A stretch of 64,000 bases of DNA from Blepharisma japonicum (lineage: Eukaryota > Ciliophora > Heterotrichea > Heterotrichida > Blepharismidae). Location: NCBI GenBank assembly GCA_949751835.1, contig CATKHK010000001.1, forward strand, positions 434,001-498,000, in the 5' to 3' direction. The position numbers and the translations under genes are program-made. The notes under the pieces were generated by a model that had not been told where the DNA came from, searched no databases, and worked only from the letters and a program-made list of their open reading frames with translations. Positions within the stretch are counted from its first letter, which is position 1. Each line of letters starts with the position of its first letter. Positions 43,574 through 55,505 of this stretch are shown piece by piece.

Positions 43574-45607
43574 TTATCGCTTTACTGCATCCATGCTCTC
43601 CATTTTAGCGATCATTATAAGGACTTCTTCTAGTTCTTGGTCCTCTTTTTCTTCAGTTTGGATGATGTTAAAGTCTGTTTGGTTTTTTTGTGTATTTCCC
43701 CATTTATTCAATTTAAATGGGCTGACTTTTTCTTCATGTTGAACTGTTTCGAGATTAGGTTTATGGCAGTCGATACTTCCCCATGGTTGCATTTTGGATT
43801 TAGGAGGCGGGATATAGTCTAGTGGTTTAGCTTTAAAAAAGGTGTCGGTGTCTGCCCTTTTTCTTTTCTCTTGAGGCTGGATTTGTGGGAAAGGGATTTT
43901 TTGTTGGATTTCGTCATTCCCAGAAAATGCTCTGATTTTACTTTTAGGCTTTTTCTTTTTTTTAGTGTTTTTAGATGTATCAAGTAGCTGGATAGAAATA
44001 AAATCACCTTTTATAATAAATTGTTGAATTCCTTCAAGAAGATCAGGCTTGATAGCCAAAAAATAATCAATATTAGCAGGTGTTAAATAAAGACTCTATA
44101 TAAAATTTACGAGATTTGTGGCGATGAATTTTTGACATATCAATTTGAGATTGCTACAGCTAAAAATGTCTGAATATAATAATAATTCAGAAGCTGTGCT
44201 AATATTCTAAATCACTAATACCAGGATTTCGATGATTTTTTCTTCGGCTATATCAAATAAGCTTTGAATGCTTGTGTGGGGATTTTGACTTTTTTCTGGG
44301 ATAGTGGTTCCGATGATTGCAAAATAGTGATTTTGCTGGAAGGAAGCTTTAGCACATCCTCTTATCAATGGGCATTTTTCAAGGCCAGTTAGCAGCAATA
44401 AATAGAGATTTCGCTTTATATCAACAGCAGTTGCAATTTTTCCACTAAAAATAGATTTAATTTCATAAGCTAATTCTTTTAACTTGTAATGTGTTCTACT
44501 ATTAATTTCTGAGTTTGGTAACCAATGTAATATATCAAAGCTAGTCAAGACATATACTGCATGTTGGGAGATAGCTAAGGATTTTACAGTTCCGGATGCT
44601 CCACCTGGGAGATGGAGTTGTAGGTTTTTTCCTGATTCATTAGATCTTATTATGCATTCTGAGCTCATTTGAACGCATGAAACATCCTCTCCAAGCTCAA
44701 AATCCACAATAGTATCTTCTCTTGATTGTATTAAGTTTAATGGATTGATCTGAATTATATTCTCTTCATTCTTTTTAAGGAATAATTGATAAGCTGAATC
44801 ATCTCCTCATAGATAAAGATCTCCGTTTTTATTCATGGCTCCACAATGATTTTTTCCAGACTTTATTTTCACAATAAAAAATTTTTTCAAAGCAGTTAAT
44901 ATTGTTGGATTGACGATATACTCAGCTCCTGGAATCCCCAATTGGCCAAACTTATTATCACCCCATACAAAAATATCACCTTCATTGTTTAGCTACATTA
45001 AATTTACACATAAAGTATGACTAACCCCTATTGCAATTTGTATAATTGATGCAACTGGAACAAGAGTAGGATTAACATAAGTTTGCTCATTGCCTAACCC
45101 TAAAATTCCCTTTCTCCCTGATCCAAAAGTCCAAACATTTCCTGTGTCAGTAAGACAAATTGAATGATATTTTTGTGCTTCAATATCAATAATATTTCTG
45201 TTTGAGACTTACATAGGAGGAAGATGTGCAGGGCTAAACTCAAGCTTTTTGGGGTTTATTTGCTTTTCTTTAGCATATCCTAATTGATAGTCTGGGCCAG
45301 CTCCTCAGCTGTAAAGCTGACCTAGATTTGGAGATTCATTTATAGGAAGAAGATCGCAAGGTCTATTTAAGCTGCTATCAAGTCCAGTTAGAAGAATATA
45401 GGACTTTTTAGACCTTTGCAATATATAATGAATCCATCGTAGTTCCCCAAGCTGGCAAGCATAATGCAATATATTTCATTGTCTAGTTGGCGATTTTTCT
45501 ATGAAATCCTCAGGAAAAAGATTCAAAGCTTCAAGATTTTTGGACTCGAGGGCTGTATAGCAAGTACATTGGAAAAGGGACTTTAGATTAAAATTCTTCA
45601 CATCCAT
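43574..45607 (-). CDS. IBtk-like ankyrin-RCC1-BTB protein
   Basis: 657 residues after removing four 15-nt introns (45198-45212, 44993-45007, 44207-44221, 44096-44110). Residues 1-110: ankyrin-like (TRQWNILHYACQLGELRWI). About 110-330: RCC1 blades (GQLYSWGAGPDYQLGY, SHTLCLNNEGDIFVWGDNKF, NGDLYLWGDDS, several Trp from TGA). About 415-470: BTB-type helices (LLLYSDIFSCSNLKLICQKF, LTPANIDYFLAIKPDL). The tail is basic and contains PKSKMQPWGSI. This order is that of inhibitor of Bruton kinase (IBtk), a CUL3 substrate adaptor. The BTB core is reduced, so CUL3 binding is uncertain. Seen unspliced it would look like two genes. Confidence 0.85.
44096..44110 (-). other. 15-nt intron, IBtk-like gene
   Basis: GTAAATTTTATATAG; removal joins FIATNL to SLYLTPANIDYF. 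Confidence 0.85.
44207..44221 (-). other. 15-nt intron, IBtk-like gene
   Basis: GTATTAGTGATTTAG; removal joins EKIIEIL to NISTASELLLYSD. Confidence 0.85.
44993..45007 (-). other. 15-nt intron, IBtk-like gene
   Basis: GTAAATTTAATGTAG; removal joins SHTLC to LNNEGDIFVWG of an RCC1 blade. Confidence 0.85.
45198..45212 (-). other. 15-nt intron with CAG acceptor, IBtk-like gene
   Basis: GTAAGTCTCAAACAG; the donor begins inside an in-frame TAA. Removal joins HLPPI to NIIDIEAQKYHS. Confidence 0.8.
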
Positions 45608-45702
45608 ATGAATATTATTTTATTTGTATTTCAGCATATAATTTACCTAAATATTCTAAAAAAGAAAACTTATTATGCACCAATTTAAAATATTTATCAT
45701 AA

Positions 45703-46296
45703 ATGAGGCCAACTGATTTGCATTTTCGAAGTCCAAAAGAGCGCACCCCTGACCATTACAACCCAGATCATACATATGACGGCCGAAGTCTCTCAATCCC
45801 GTCCAGATCAAGAAAACAACTTTTTGCAAAAAGTAAAAGATTCAACCAATATGATTTTGAGAACTCAAAAACAGATCCTTGCGTTGGCCCTGGTTCTTAT
45901 CTTTCTTCTACAACACGAAACAGAGTAAGAGGTGTGGCTCAGATAAAGCCTTTAATTGTTATGAGAAATACAATAAGTAACGGATTTACATACGTTGGTA
46001 ACACATTAGTATACGACCCTCTTCTCCTGACGAAGAAACAAAGAAAATTGGACCAATCTTTACTCAATGACTCAACAAGATCGACAGTTGCATCGTTTAA
46101 AGCTTTATCCCACAAGTCCTCTCCCAGAGAACCTCAAAGTGCTTCTCCTTTAAAAGCATCCTTAAGGAATTATTCTCCACAAAGAAAAAAGCAAAAGAAT
46201 ATAGTGAAAAGCAATTTAAAGACGATAGAAAAAGTATTGAAAGATATAGAAAAGAAAGAAAGGGTGGAAAGAAGCAAAACGCTGGGGTTATTGTAA
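45703..46296 (+). CDS. PG-rich (STPGR-like) ciliary protein
   Basis: 197 residues, basic. DPCVGPGSYLSS near residue 58 is a sperm-tail PG-rich repeat core (PGPGSY), and an imperfect second one may lie at residue 90-105 (SNGFTYVGNTLVYDP). Proteins with such repeats line the inside or surface of axonemal and cortical microtubules. The C-terminal half is Ser/Lys-rich with a short helix (IEKVLKDIEKKERVER). Only 95 bases separate its start from the divergent IBtk-like start. Confidence 0.65.
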   Translation: MRPTDLHFRSPKERTPDHYNPDHTYDGRSLSIPSRSRKQLFAKSKRFNQYDFENSKTDPCVGPGSYLSSTTRNRVRGVAQIKPLIVMRNTISNGFTYVGNTLVYDPLLLTKKQRKLDQSLLNDSTRSTVASFKALSHKSSPREPQSASPLKASLRNYSPQRKKQKNIVKSNLKTIEKVLKDIEKKERVERSKTLGLL

Positions 46297-46345
46297 TGCA
46301 AATAATTAAAAGGAATTAATTTTCAAATTAATCTTTTATAAGCAT

Positions 46346-47443
46346 TTATTTTGGCTGCTGCATGAAAGGAGAATAATAGTAGGGGTTTGCAGTGTAAAAC
46401 TGATTCATTGCGGGCATGTAGGCATAGTTTCCAGGCATTCCTGTATTGAATTGCATAGCTTGAGGAGGCAGAGGAGGGTAATTCATAGTTGGATTCATTG
46501 AAGGATTTTGTGGGAAACCTTGGTTGTTTGCATTTGTAGTGTTTGCTGGGGCATCGAAAACATCAAATGGGTTTGCTGACTGAGGAAAGTCTGGCAAAGC
46601 TGCTGGTTTAGCTGCAGAAGGTCTGGATGCTTGATTTGGGATTGAGGGATTTTCAAATAAGTCTCCATGAATTTCTGTATGAGTTTGCTTAATTTCAGGA
46701 GCAGTAAAAATGTTTTGGCTTGCGGGAGGAGGCTGATTTATTGCTTGAGACTTAGGGGCAGCTTGTCTTTTTGGTTCAGGAGGTCTAATTCCTATTGGTT
46801 TAGGCTTTTGCTCATTAGCTGGAGCTTCTAGAGTTCCCCATTGGTCATATTTATGCATAGTCTTCAATTCTTGCCCTCTTGCGTTTTCTCCATCATTTTC
46901 ATAATAAGGCTCTTCAAAGCATTCGTCAAAGGGATTGCTTGGGACTGCTTTTGAAGGGTTAAATTGAGTTGGCGGATATTCATACTTTTCCTGCTTATCT
47001 TCATACTCAGGTGCTTGTCCGAAATTTTCGTTTCTTTCAAAGCCTCCAGGACCAAATCCTCCATCCTCATTTTTGCTAAAATTATCATCAATATATTTCT
47101 TTTCATATCCAAACTCTGCTTGATTTTTTGCTTGCAAGAACATGTGTTCAAAAGACACTGAATCGATTCTAAGATCATATGAATCACCTTGCTGGATGAC
47201 ATTTAAATTATGATCCTTTCATACGAATGGATACTGAAGCATGCCTACACTTTTGCTGCTCTGATGTCGAATATCTCCATTAACTACAATTTTTCTTTTA
47301 CCTGAAATCTTTGAGATATAGAGATCAACTTGGATTTGGTCTCCTTCGATTTCAAGTCTCCATGAATGCCTTTTCTTGGAAGATTTGAACCTCTTCCCTA
47401 CTCCTTGTTTGTCATAGCTGATCACCTTTACACCCTTTGGCAT
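46346..47443 (-). CDS. NPF-motif protein, possible endocytic adaptor
   Basis: 365 residues joined across TGA(Trp) at about 47218. Residues 1-105 form a compact beta-rich domain (KRHSWRLEIEGDQIQVDLYI, SGKRKIVVNGDIRHQ, DHNLNVIQQGDSYDLRIDS) similar in style to the FAIM fold, followed by a Pro/Asn/Gln-rich disordered tail. The tail has repeated NPF and related motifs (SNPFDECFEE, ANPFDVFD, GDLFENPS), which bind EH domains and adaptor ears in clathrin endocytosis. A role in membrane traffic follows from those motifs; the head domain assignment is weak. Confidence 0.65.
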
Positions 47444-47635
47444 ATTTAATTATTAGGTTTCTGATAGAATTTGAAATGGTAACTTTGATAAAAATAAGAG
47501 AATTCATAAAGAATTAATGATAAGGAAATGAAAAAGAATCCTGATATTTGAAAATTGAAATTAACTATAGAGAAAGATAATGAAATTCTAATTTTTAATG
47601 AGTTAAAAATTTAAGATGAGATGGAATACATTTCA

Positions 47636-50600
47636 TTAATCCGTTTTATTTTTGAGAGAGCTTCGACCGGTAACCATTTTGATTATTTCAGGAGACCTCA
47701 ATATATCCATAAGCTCAAAATAAAGCTCTTCCTCTCTTAGCAAATCCCCAGTCATTCTACTGACATAAATACCTGTACATAGATTAATCAGAGGGTCAGG
47801 ATTCGGCATTTCTGTCATTTGGATGTTATAAGCTCCACCAATGACAACCATCCTCAGCAGCCTTCCGACTAGATAGACGACAGATATATAAAATGTTATG
47901 ACTGAGAAATTAAAAGTCACAGGGCTGTAATTATAAGAAATAACATAAAAATGCATTTGCTCTAAAATGGAGCCCTTAATTGAATTAACTTGTCAATATC
48001 CTCCTCCATCACTAGCTAGGGTTAATACTACTCCCATCATATAATCTTTATCTGTAGCCAGTGTAGGGACTAGTGGGGAACCTGAGCTGGGAATTTTTAT
48101 AACTTGTGTAAAGCAGCTATCACATTGAAACGTGGTGGCAGTTTGCCTGCAAATTATATTATTCATATCAGACACATGTTCAGGGGATAATATTGTTTTC
48201 TCGTTTTTTTCAGAGGTCTTTTGAATTTCTGGATAGTCTCTATTGAAAGAGTAGGTCATTTGTAAATAATATTTCCTATTTGTGCTATTAGAGGCTAAAC
48301 TTGAGCATAAAGCAGATTTGCTAGATGGCGAAATGCTTCAAATATCATCAGGATTTGGGTCCAAAACAACAGACTGCATTAGCTCTCTATCAGAAGCTTG
48401 AATTTTTTTGAAATTATCAAATTTCATATTGTTTCATTCTTTTTCTGAAATTTTGTTGATTGATGATACTTGTGATCCTTTAAAGAATTGGTAATAATTC
48501 CCAATGTCGGTTTTAAGCCCAATTTCAATCGTAATCGCTTTTACTGGATTTGTATCAATAATTGGGTTTAAACTGCTAAAAATGATTAAAGGTGCTAAAA
48601 TGCATAGTAAAATAAATAGCAATATGCAAGCACCCATAAAGATCTTTTCGACTTTGCTAATTTTTTGCCCTGGTTTTCTTTTCTTTTGGTCTTCTTCATC
48701 ACATTTATTAATATACAGTCTGGCATAAATATCTTCAAATTTAAACCACTGAAATAAACTTAATGATGTCGTTGTAAAAGTCCAATCAATCAGTGTCCTC
48801 AGCTCAAAAAGAAATGGCAAACCTCTGTAGATTTGGAAGAAAACAAGAGCAGTCATGCTGCTACTTTTCATTAATGGAAATGCTCCTGTTCTAAATATGG
48901 GAAGTCCCTGCTGTAGCTGCATAGCTATAATAGTGAAATAGAACATATAGATGATATAGAATCATTGCAAAGATGAGTTAATTTGAAAGTTATTACATCT
49001 GGATTCATCAAATAAATGCTCACAGTAAGAAGTACCAGACATGTCAATGTTTCCATTTATTGGGAAATACCAAAAGACAATCAAATGAACTGCAAGAAGG
49101 AGAGTCAAGTGCAAAATCAAAGCAGTGACAAGTTGCCAGTTTCAGTTAATTCTTTTATGAAATTCTTGAGGTTTTGATTCAAGTTGAGCTGTCTGCGAAG
49201 TTCTTTCCAAGTAAAGATACCGCTCCATCAGCATCACAAAGATGTGAAAAATCAACGCAATGACCATATGCCCAGGAAACTGGTTTGCTCTATATAAAAA
49301 TTACTGGAATGAGTTAGAAATATTCTGTGAATCTCCACTCATTTTTGAAAAGAAGCAAAAAAGATAAATTAAAATCAAAAACTGGATCAAAATAATTGAT
49401 GTATACATGTCTTTCCCTGGCTTTTCTTCCTTGCATGATGGTAAAAGTCTCTGAAATAGTGCTTTGACTCTTCCTGTGCAAGTTAGCTTCGGCCTTTGAT
49501 TGAATTCTGACCATTCTTCTCTAGAGCTTAAAGCAGAACTCACAATACTTTCTCCTTCTGGGTTTCTCATATAAGCCTCTTCAAGAGATTCTAACTCAAA
49601 TTCTGTGTATTCATGCAAGCCTACTTTTAAAAGGTAAAATTGGTGTATCAGCAAAATAAGCATACACAAAGCATCCCAAAGGACATAATCCACTAAATTT
49701 TGACTATATGTATTTTCTGCCAAATTAAAGCCTATTTTCCCTGAATCTGTATACCCAGTTAGAAAATTATTTTGAAATATTAATTCCCAAACATTTAGTT
49801 GCAGACTGTACTTGATGAAAAATATTATTTCAGAATATAACTGCATTATTAGAAAATATTGCGCAGGTGGTCTTGGATATTCTAATAAAGCATAGCCACA
49901 TACAGAAAGTGGATATACCAAAGACTCAAGACTTGCATTGTAAAAATGATTCAAGAAAAATATCAAATAAACCAGCCCTTGTGTGTTACTAGCAATAATG
50001 AATAAAATAATCAAAAAATAATCTTTGACTGTCAGAGTAAACTCACTTTGGCTATCTTCTTCATTTTCTGGCTCTTTTTCAATGTTGTCAAATGGCATGC
50101 TCTCTTCCAACTCTTCATCAAGTTCTTCTATTTTTTCTTCTTCACTATTGAACTCAACAAAGGATTCTTTCTTTTGGTGTTTTAGCTTTTCAATGTATTT
50201 CCGATATAAAATTGGGTTCATCTGCCTAATTAAAAATCTTTGAAATTTCGTTTTAAAACTGTCTTCTTTGGGTGGAGGAACTATTTTCATCGTTTCTTGA
50301 CGCTGCAGAACAGTAGTGGATTTTCTTGGCCTGAATATTGGGTGTCTGTCGTTTTCGTAAAAAATCTTGTTTCAACTTTCAACAGTTCTATCAAGTCGCT
50401 TAACTCCATGCTCAAAATGCTGCTGTTTGGTGCGGTAATAGACATTCTTTTTAATTCTGCCATTGTTAAAATGATGAGCCATGCCAATACCAATGCATTT
50501 TGATTTTATTTTTAGCTTAATCCTTTGATCTTCCAAATAGTTTTTAAACTCTTGACTTTGCATGATGCGATAAGCAATTAGTAAGGTTCCATATGCATAA

Positions 50601-53600
50601 ATTCTGAAATATACATCATATTGATTGCTAGTAACGTCTGAAGGACGGTGATTTTCGCCAGCGCTTCATAGCTGTACAAGGCCTAGAGCACTCAGCCAAT
50701 CCTTTAATTCGTGAGGATAGTAAGACTGTGCTGGGATTTGATACAAAATTTGACATGTAAACTCGATAGCCATCCATCTAATCAAATAATTTCTATAGAG
50801 TCTTATATAATTTTCTAGGGCTTCTTTACTTTTTAACACATCATTTGCCCTCCATATGAAAGAAAGACAAACAAAGCAATATACAAGTGAAATAAGTCCA
50901 GTACTTTTACTAATAAATAGCAGCCCCACGCACAGTATGATATAATTGAAGCTTGAATAAAATTTTTTTTTGAGGCTAAATAATGTTCTTACGAACTTTG
51001 ATTGCTCCCCTTCTTGATTAATTATAGTTGCCTCATCTGCGTCTTCTTTAATTTTCGAAAAATATAAGAAATACACTTGGATTAGCAGCATCAGCAGTAT
51101 TTCACAAATCAAATCATACACTTGGGTATGATTAGTTCCAAGGTTAAGAAATGTAGGATAATCACTATTAGTTCAGCTTATCGTCTTATATCATGGCACA
51201 TTTAAGTATGTCTGCCCTCCATTGGGAAGTTTTCTAGGAGAATTTGAATCATCAAGGTTGCTCAGATATATGGCATATTGCAAAATAATCATAGACACCA
51301 CTATGTAGTTGCAAGATTTCACTCTTTTATTAGTTGACTGCATACCAATAGTGCAAAGAACAGTGAAAACATAAACAATACTTACTACAGTAAGCTTTTT
51401 GAATGCTATTAATAACAGAACTGCAGGTATTAAGGATTCAATAATAACTTTTAAAAACTTTAGCAGCTCTATATGCATATTGTCATTCGAAGTTGACTCA
51501 TATATTCTTTCTCTATGGGATTGCACATATTCTATACAATATCTTTCTATTATTAACGTAATTATAAAGCATACATACTCATAATTTTCAAGAAGTAGCA
51601 AATTACTATCAGGAGACTTGTTGAAACCCGAAAAAAAATAAAGCCAAATGAGAATATTGAATTTTTCTGCGTTGAAAAAAGATCTGCTTATAAGAAAGCA
51701 TAAGTATGAAGCTATAAGACACAGCATGGTCCATATATAAAGATAATTCCATAAGCTGCATCTATGCTTTATCTCAGCCTCAGCATTTCTTTCTTCCCCT
51801 GATATAAATTCTCTTGTTAAAATAATAGCATAGTTTCCAATAGTCACAATATAAAAAAGTGTGGATAATGATAATCTTGCATATATTGAAATCAAAGATG
51901 TTATCAAAATCATAAACAACGCAAAATGTTTTCCACAATACACAAGAAATAAAGCAGGGGCATTACTCATGCTTCCTTCATCTTTGTGAATTAATAGAGA
52001 AAATGTACCGATATCATCCTGTACACATGAGTGCAATCTTTTGTAAATTCTTGAAAAAATGACCCCAACGACCACAAATAAGCAGTCACTTATCATACTT
52101 TGGTACAAATGAGTAGGACTGTAGACCTGAATCCCCAAAATTTTCGATTCCCAGTAAGAAACATTGTTAAAAAACTCCACAAATTGGAATAGATATCTAA
52201 AAACTAGCAAAAATCCGCTATAGTAATTGAATATAAACCACAACGCATGAACCCTCGCTAAATTTTGAGAAATAGTTTTCGATTTGTCTAATAAAAGCAT
52301 GCATAGATAAACACACATCAAAGAAAATCTTAAAAAATTGAAAACATTTAAATCAGATAGGAAAATGATAAGGAAAATTATCGAAAATGCTATGTACGTG
52401 TACAAATAGTTCACTCATTGGTTCAATACGGATCCAACCCGAGTGATTATAGAACTTCTATAGCTAGATGACCTAAAATTGAAATTTTTAATAAACGCTC
52501 TATAAGCATTAAGTTGCATAGCAGCTGATAAAAGTAGGAGCCATTCTAAATAATTATCAGGGAAAAATCCAAGAACTATGTCTTTTGATGTGGGTAATCC
52601 TATAATTTTGACAGATAGCCAATTAAAATTAAAATCACCAGATGCCATAATAAGGATTCAAATATATTTGACTAATAAAACAAGCTCTGTATATGCTACT
52701 AAATAAATTCAATATTTTTTGGAAATAACTGAATTTAAGATGAAAACTAAAAAGAAAAGCATATATCCCAAATGCACAATGTTTATTGCTGAAAGCCCAA
52801 TCACAAAAAGGACACATAGAGAAAATTTATTGGAGTTTTCCAGAAGTATTGATAGAGAAAGTCCAAGGGCAGTCACTTTTCTACTACTTCTTTCAAGCCC
52901 TTTTTTTCTGTCTGTCTCATATTTAATAACAATAAGCATAATAAATATAGTAAACAGTTGAAATGCAACGTCTAGAGGCCCGCTAATTTTATGTCCGCCA
53001 AAAGCTTGATTGAGATGTATACCGATAATATTAATAATAAAGAATGTTAATAAATCGCAACATAAAATTGGTATAAGTGTAAGACGAGTCACTTTAATAA
53101 CTCTACTGACATCAAAATCAATCACTGAATAAAACAGTCATAATAGTAAGCATATTCCTACCCAGCTCATAAAATAAAAAGCCCATATAAATACAGAAAG
53201 CCTTCCAATTGTATAAAGGGCGTTAAATGATATATAGTATCTATAAGTAGATTTATTGTCTTTATGGATAATTGGCTCTTCTAAATACTCAATATTATTA
53301 ACCTCCTTTATTTCACTATCACCATCAACTGTATTTTGTATGCTCTCTGATGAGTCATATTCAGATGATTGGTATGTGATATGCAAGCGTCTGCAATAAG
53401 TGCTATAAAAAAATAGCAATAGCATAAAAATAAAATTCATGGCATCTTGAATTTTAAAACTTAGAATTCCTATTTTTTGAGCAATTTTTATCGATAGATA
53501 GTCTTTTATTAAAAAATTATACCAATACATGCATACAAACTGGATTAAAGATATGCATGATAGAATAAAACTTCCGGATTTAAAACTGATTAGTGACATA

Positions 53601-54124
53601 TCTCAGCGTCAGGTTAAGCTTCAGCTTAAAGCAATCAATAAATACCCAAAATTCATTATAGAAAATGATGATACAGATATCCCACAAAGTATCAAAAAGC
53701 AGAGGAGTTTTTTAAAAGAAATGTGAAAGCTAGTCTTTTCATGTCTATTTTTCACTTTCAGATATACTCAACTCAATACTGTTGCTATATTAACCAAAAT
53801 ATCAGGCAAAATTGTATGAGCAATCTCATTTGTTTTATCTTCTCCATTGCTCAGAAACACTCCTAATAATTCCATAGCTTTTTTTTCATTAACTACAAAG
53901 TTCTCAGGTCCAGCAAAATAAAACATACAAATCATCACAAACTTGTAAACAAAAAGAATCAAAGAAATACAAAATAATAATTTGAATGTTCTTAGGTGAG
54001 GAATTACTTTATGGGTGATATCCCATCAAATAAATGCTGCGAAGGCTAAATATATCCCAGATAACACTGACGGCATCCATAGTGAGCACAGGAGAATAAT
54101 CGTGCTGAGAAACTCAATAATCAT
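47636..54124 (-). CDS. PIEZO: Piezo mechanosensitive ion channel
   Basis: 2157 residues, in one frame from ATG 54122-54124 to TAA 47636-47638, with many TGA(Trp) codons and one 15-nt intron (49290-49304). The N-terminal 1500 residues are repeated groups of hydrophobic helices with short amphipathic links, the Piezo blade. The C-terminal part is diagnostic: QFPGHMVIALIFHIFVMLME, the anchor FYRGLPFLFELRTLIDWTF, then LFQWFKFEDIYARLYINKC, the outer helix, the extracellular cap, the inner pore helix, and the C-terminal LREEELYFELMDILRSPE. All match animal Piezo in order (GVPFLLELRAVMDW, VEDIYANIFIIKC, LEEELYAKLIFLYRSPE). Piezo opens to membrane stretch and passes cations including calcium. Its start codon is 26 bases from that of the divergent phosphatase-like gene. 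Confidence 0.95.
49290..49304 (-). other. 15-nt intron, Piezo gene
   Basis: GTAATTTTTATATAG splits a Gln codon; retention gives in-frame TAA. The only intron needed in 6.5 kb. Confidence 0.85.
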
Positions 54125-54150
54125 ATTATCTTTGTTAATTAAATTTAATA

Positions 54151-55476
54151 ATGAACATTTCTGTCACTTTTTTACTTGCAGTATTTCTGACAGTGAACGC
54201 TGATTTTATAAACCCAGAAGAAGTTCACTTATCTTGGACTGAAAATCCTGGCGAGGTCAGAATTACATGGGCAACCAAGCTGCCATCGAAGTCCTACGCT
54301 ACTTTTAGGCCACTGCTCTGCGACAGTGAAGTAAATCCTTCAGTATGAAATCAATCAAGAAGCAACGACACCAAATTTATTTATGGTTCTCCTGAAAAAT
54401 ACAATCATCAATTTATTCATACAGCGACCATTTCGAACTTAAATCCTAATTGCTTTTACGAGTATTTTGTTGGGTGTAATTGGGTTGTCAGTGAAAAATT
54501 TGTTTTTTCAGGCAGGACTCCAGTGCCGAGCTCCAGGGCTAATGATGTACAGGCTTTTAAGGCGTTAATATTTGGAAACTGGGGATATGGGACATCTGGA
54601 CAATACACTTCTTACCTGATGAGCCGAGAAAGTCAAATAAGGGATTTTGATGCGGTGTTTCATTTAGGCAATATTGCTTACTCACTTGATTCACACAATG
54701 GGGAGACAGGAGACGACTTCTTTAGCATGATCCAGCCAATAGCTTCTAGCTACCCTTATATGACAATTCCAGGAACTCAAGAAGACCTAGCAAATTACAC
54801 ACAGTATCATATGAGATTTCTTATGCCGAAAAATAATGATAATAAAGGAACCGGATTCTTTTATTCGTTAAATATAGGCCCCGTACATTTTGCCATGGTT
54901 AATTCAGAACTATATTTCAACAAAAGTTCTGCATCTTTAGCACTAGAACAAACGAATTGGCTTAAAAATGATTTAATGTCTGCAAATCAGCAAAGAACAG
55001 TAAGGCCTTGGATAGTGATATTAATTCATCGTCCTCTTTATTGTGCATCTAACATTTCACTTACAAGGCACACAATTTGTGGAAGCGAAGCCTCAGCTCT
55101 TAAAGAAACTTTGGAAGAAATTATTTATGATAATTCAGTGGATTTAATAATTTCAGCACATTTGAATGGGTATGAAAGAAGCACTGCGGTATATAAAGAC
55201 GAGGTCTTAAAAGGTGCAAATAGCACTTCAAATTATTATATAGACCCAGCTGCCCCTGTTTATATAGTTAGTGGAGCTGCTGGAAATTCAGAAGGCTTGG
55301 ATCCGCTATATCCAAGTGCTTCAGTCCCTGAAACGACTGAATTCGTTGGCTCGACATATGGTTATGGAAGAATTTATGCATATAACACCACTCACTTGTA
55401 CTGGGAACAATACAATGCTGCAAACTTAACCCAGGTAGATTATCTCTGGATAAGCAAGTCTCAAGCAAGATATTAA
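54151..55476 (+). CDS. Purple acid phosphatase-like protein, probably catalytically dead
   Basis: 441 residues with a signal peptide (MNISVTFLLAVFLTVNA) and TGA(Trp) at 54346. An N-terminal fibronectin-like domain (EEVHLSWTENPGEVRITWA) and a metallophosphoesterase domain give the purple acid phosphatase layout. The five metal motifs are recognisable but altered: FGNWGYG (family GDMG/GDxG), HLGNIAYSLD (GDxxY), IPGTQED (GNHE), LIHRPLYC (xHRPxY, His kept), SAHLNGYERS (GHVHxYER, second His lost). Asp to Asn twice, Asn-His to Thr-Gln and His to Asn remove most ligands of the Fe-Zn/Mn centre. The fold is otherwise well conserved, so it is more likely a secreted pseudoenzyme than a decaying gene. 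Confidence 0.88.
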
Positions 55477-55505
55477 ATGCTAAAGCGTTATTTGACTTAA
55501 AATAG

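Noticed and set aside
43574-44059. Separate 161-residue gene
   Set aside because: Its start is not ATG and its N-terminus continues through two tiny introns into the RCC1/BTB protein.
47636-53962. A row of small membrane-protein genes
   Set aside because: All lie in one frame separated only by TGA(Trp) and one 15-nt intron; together they are Piezo.
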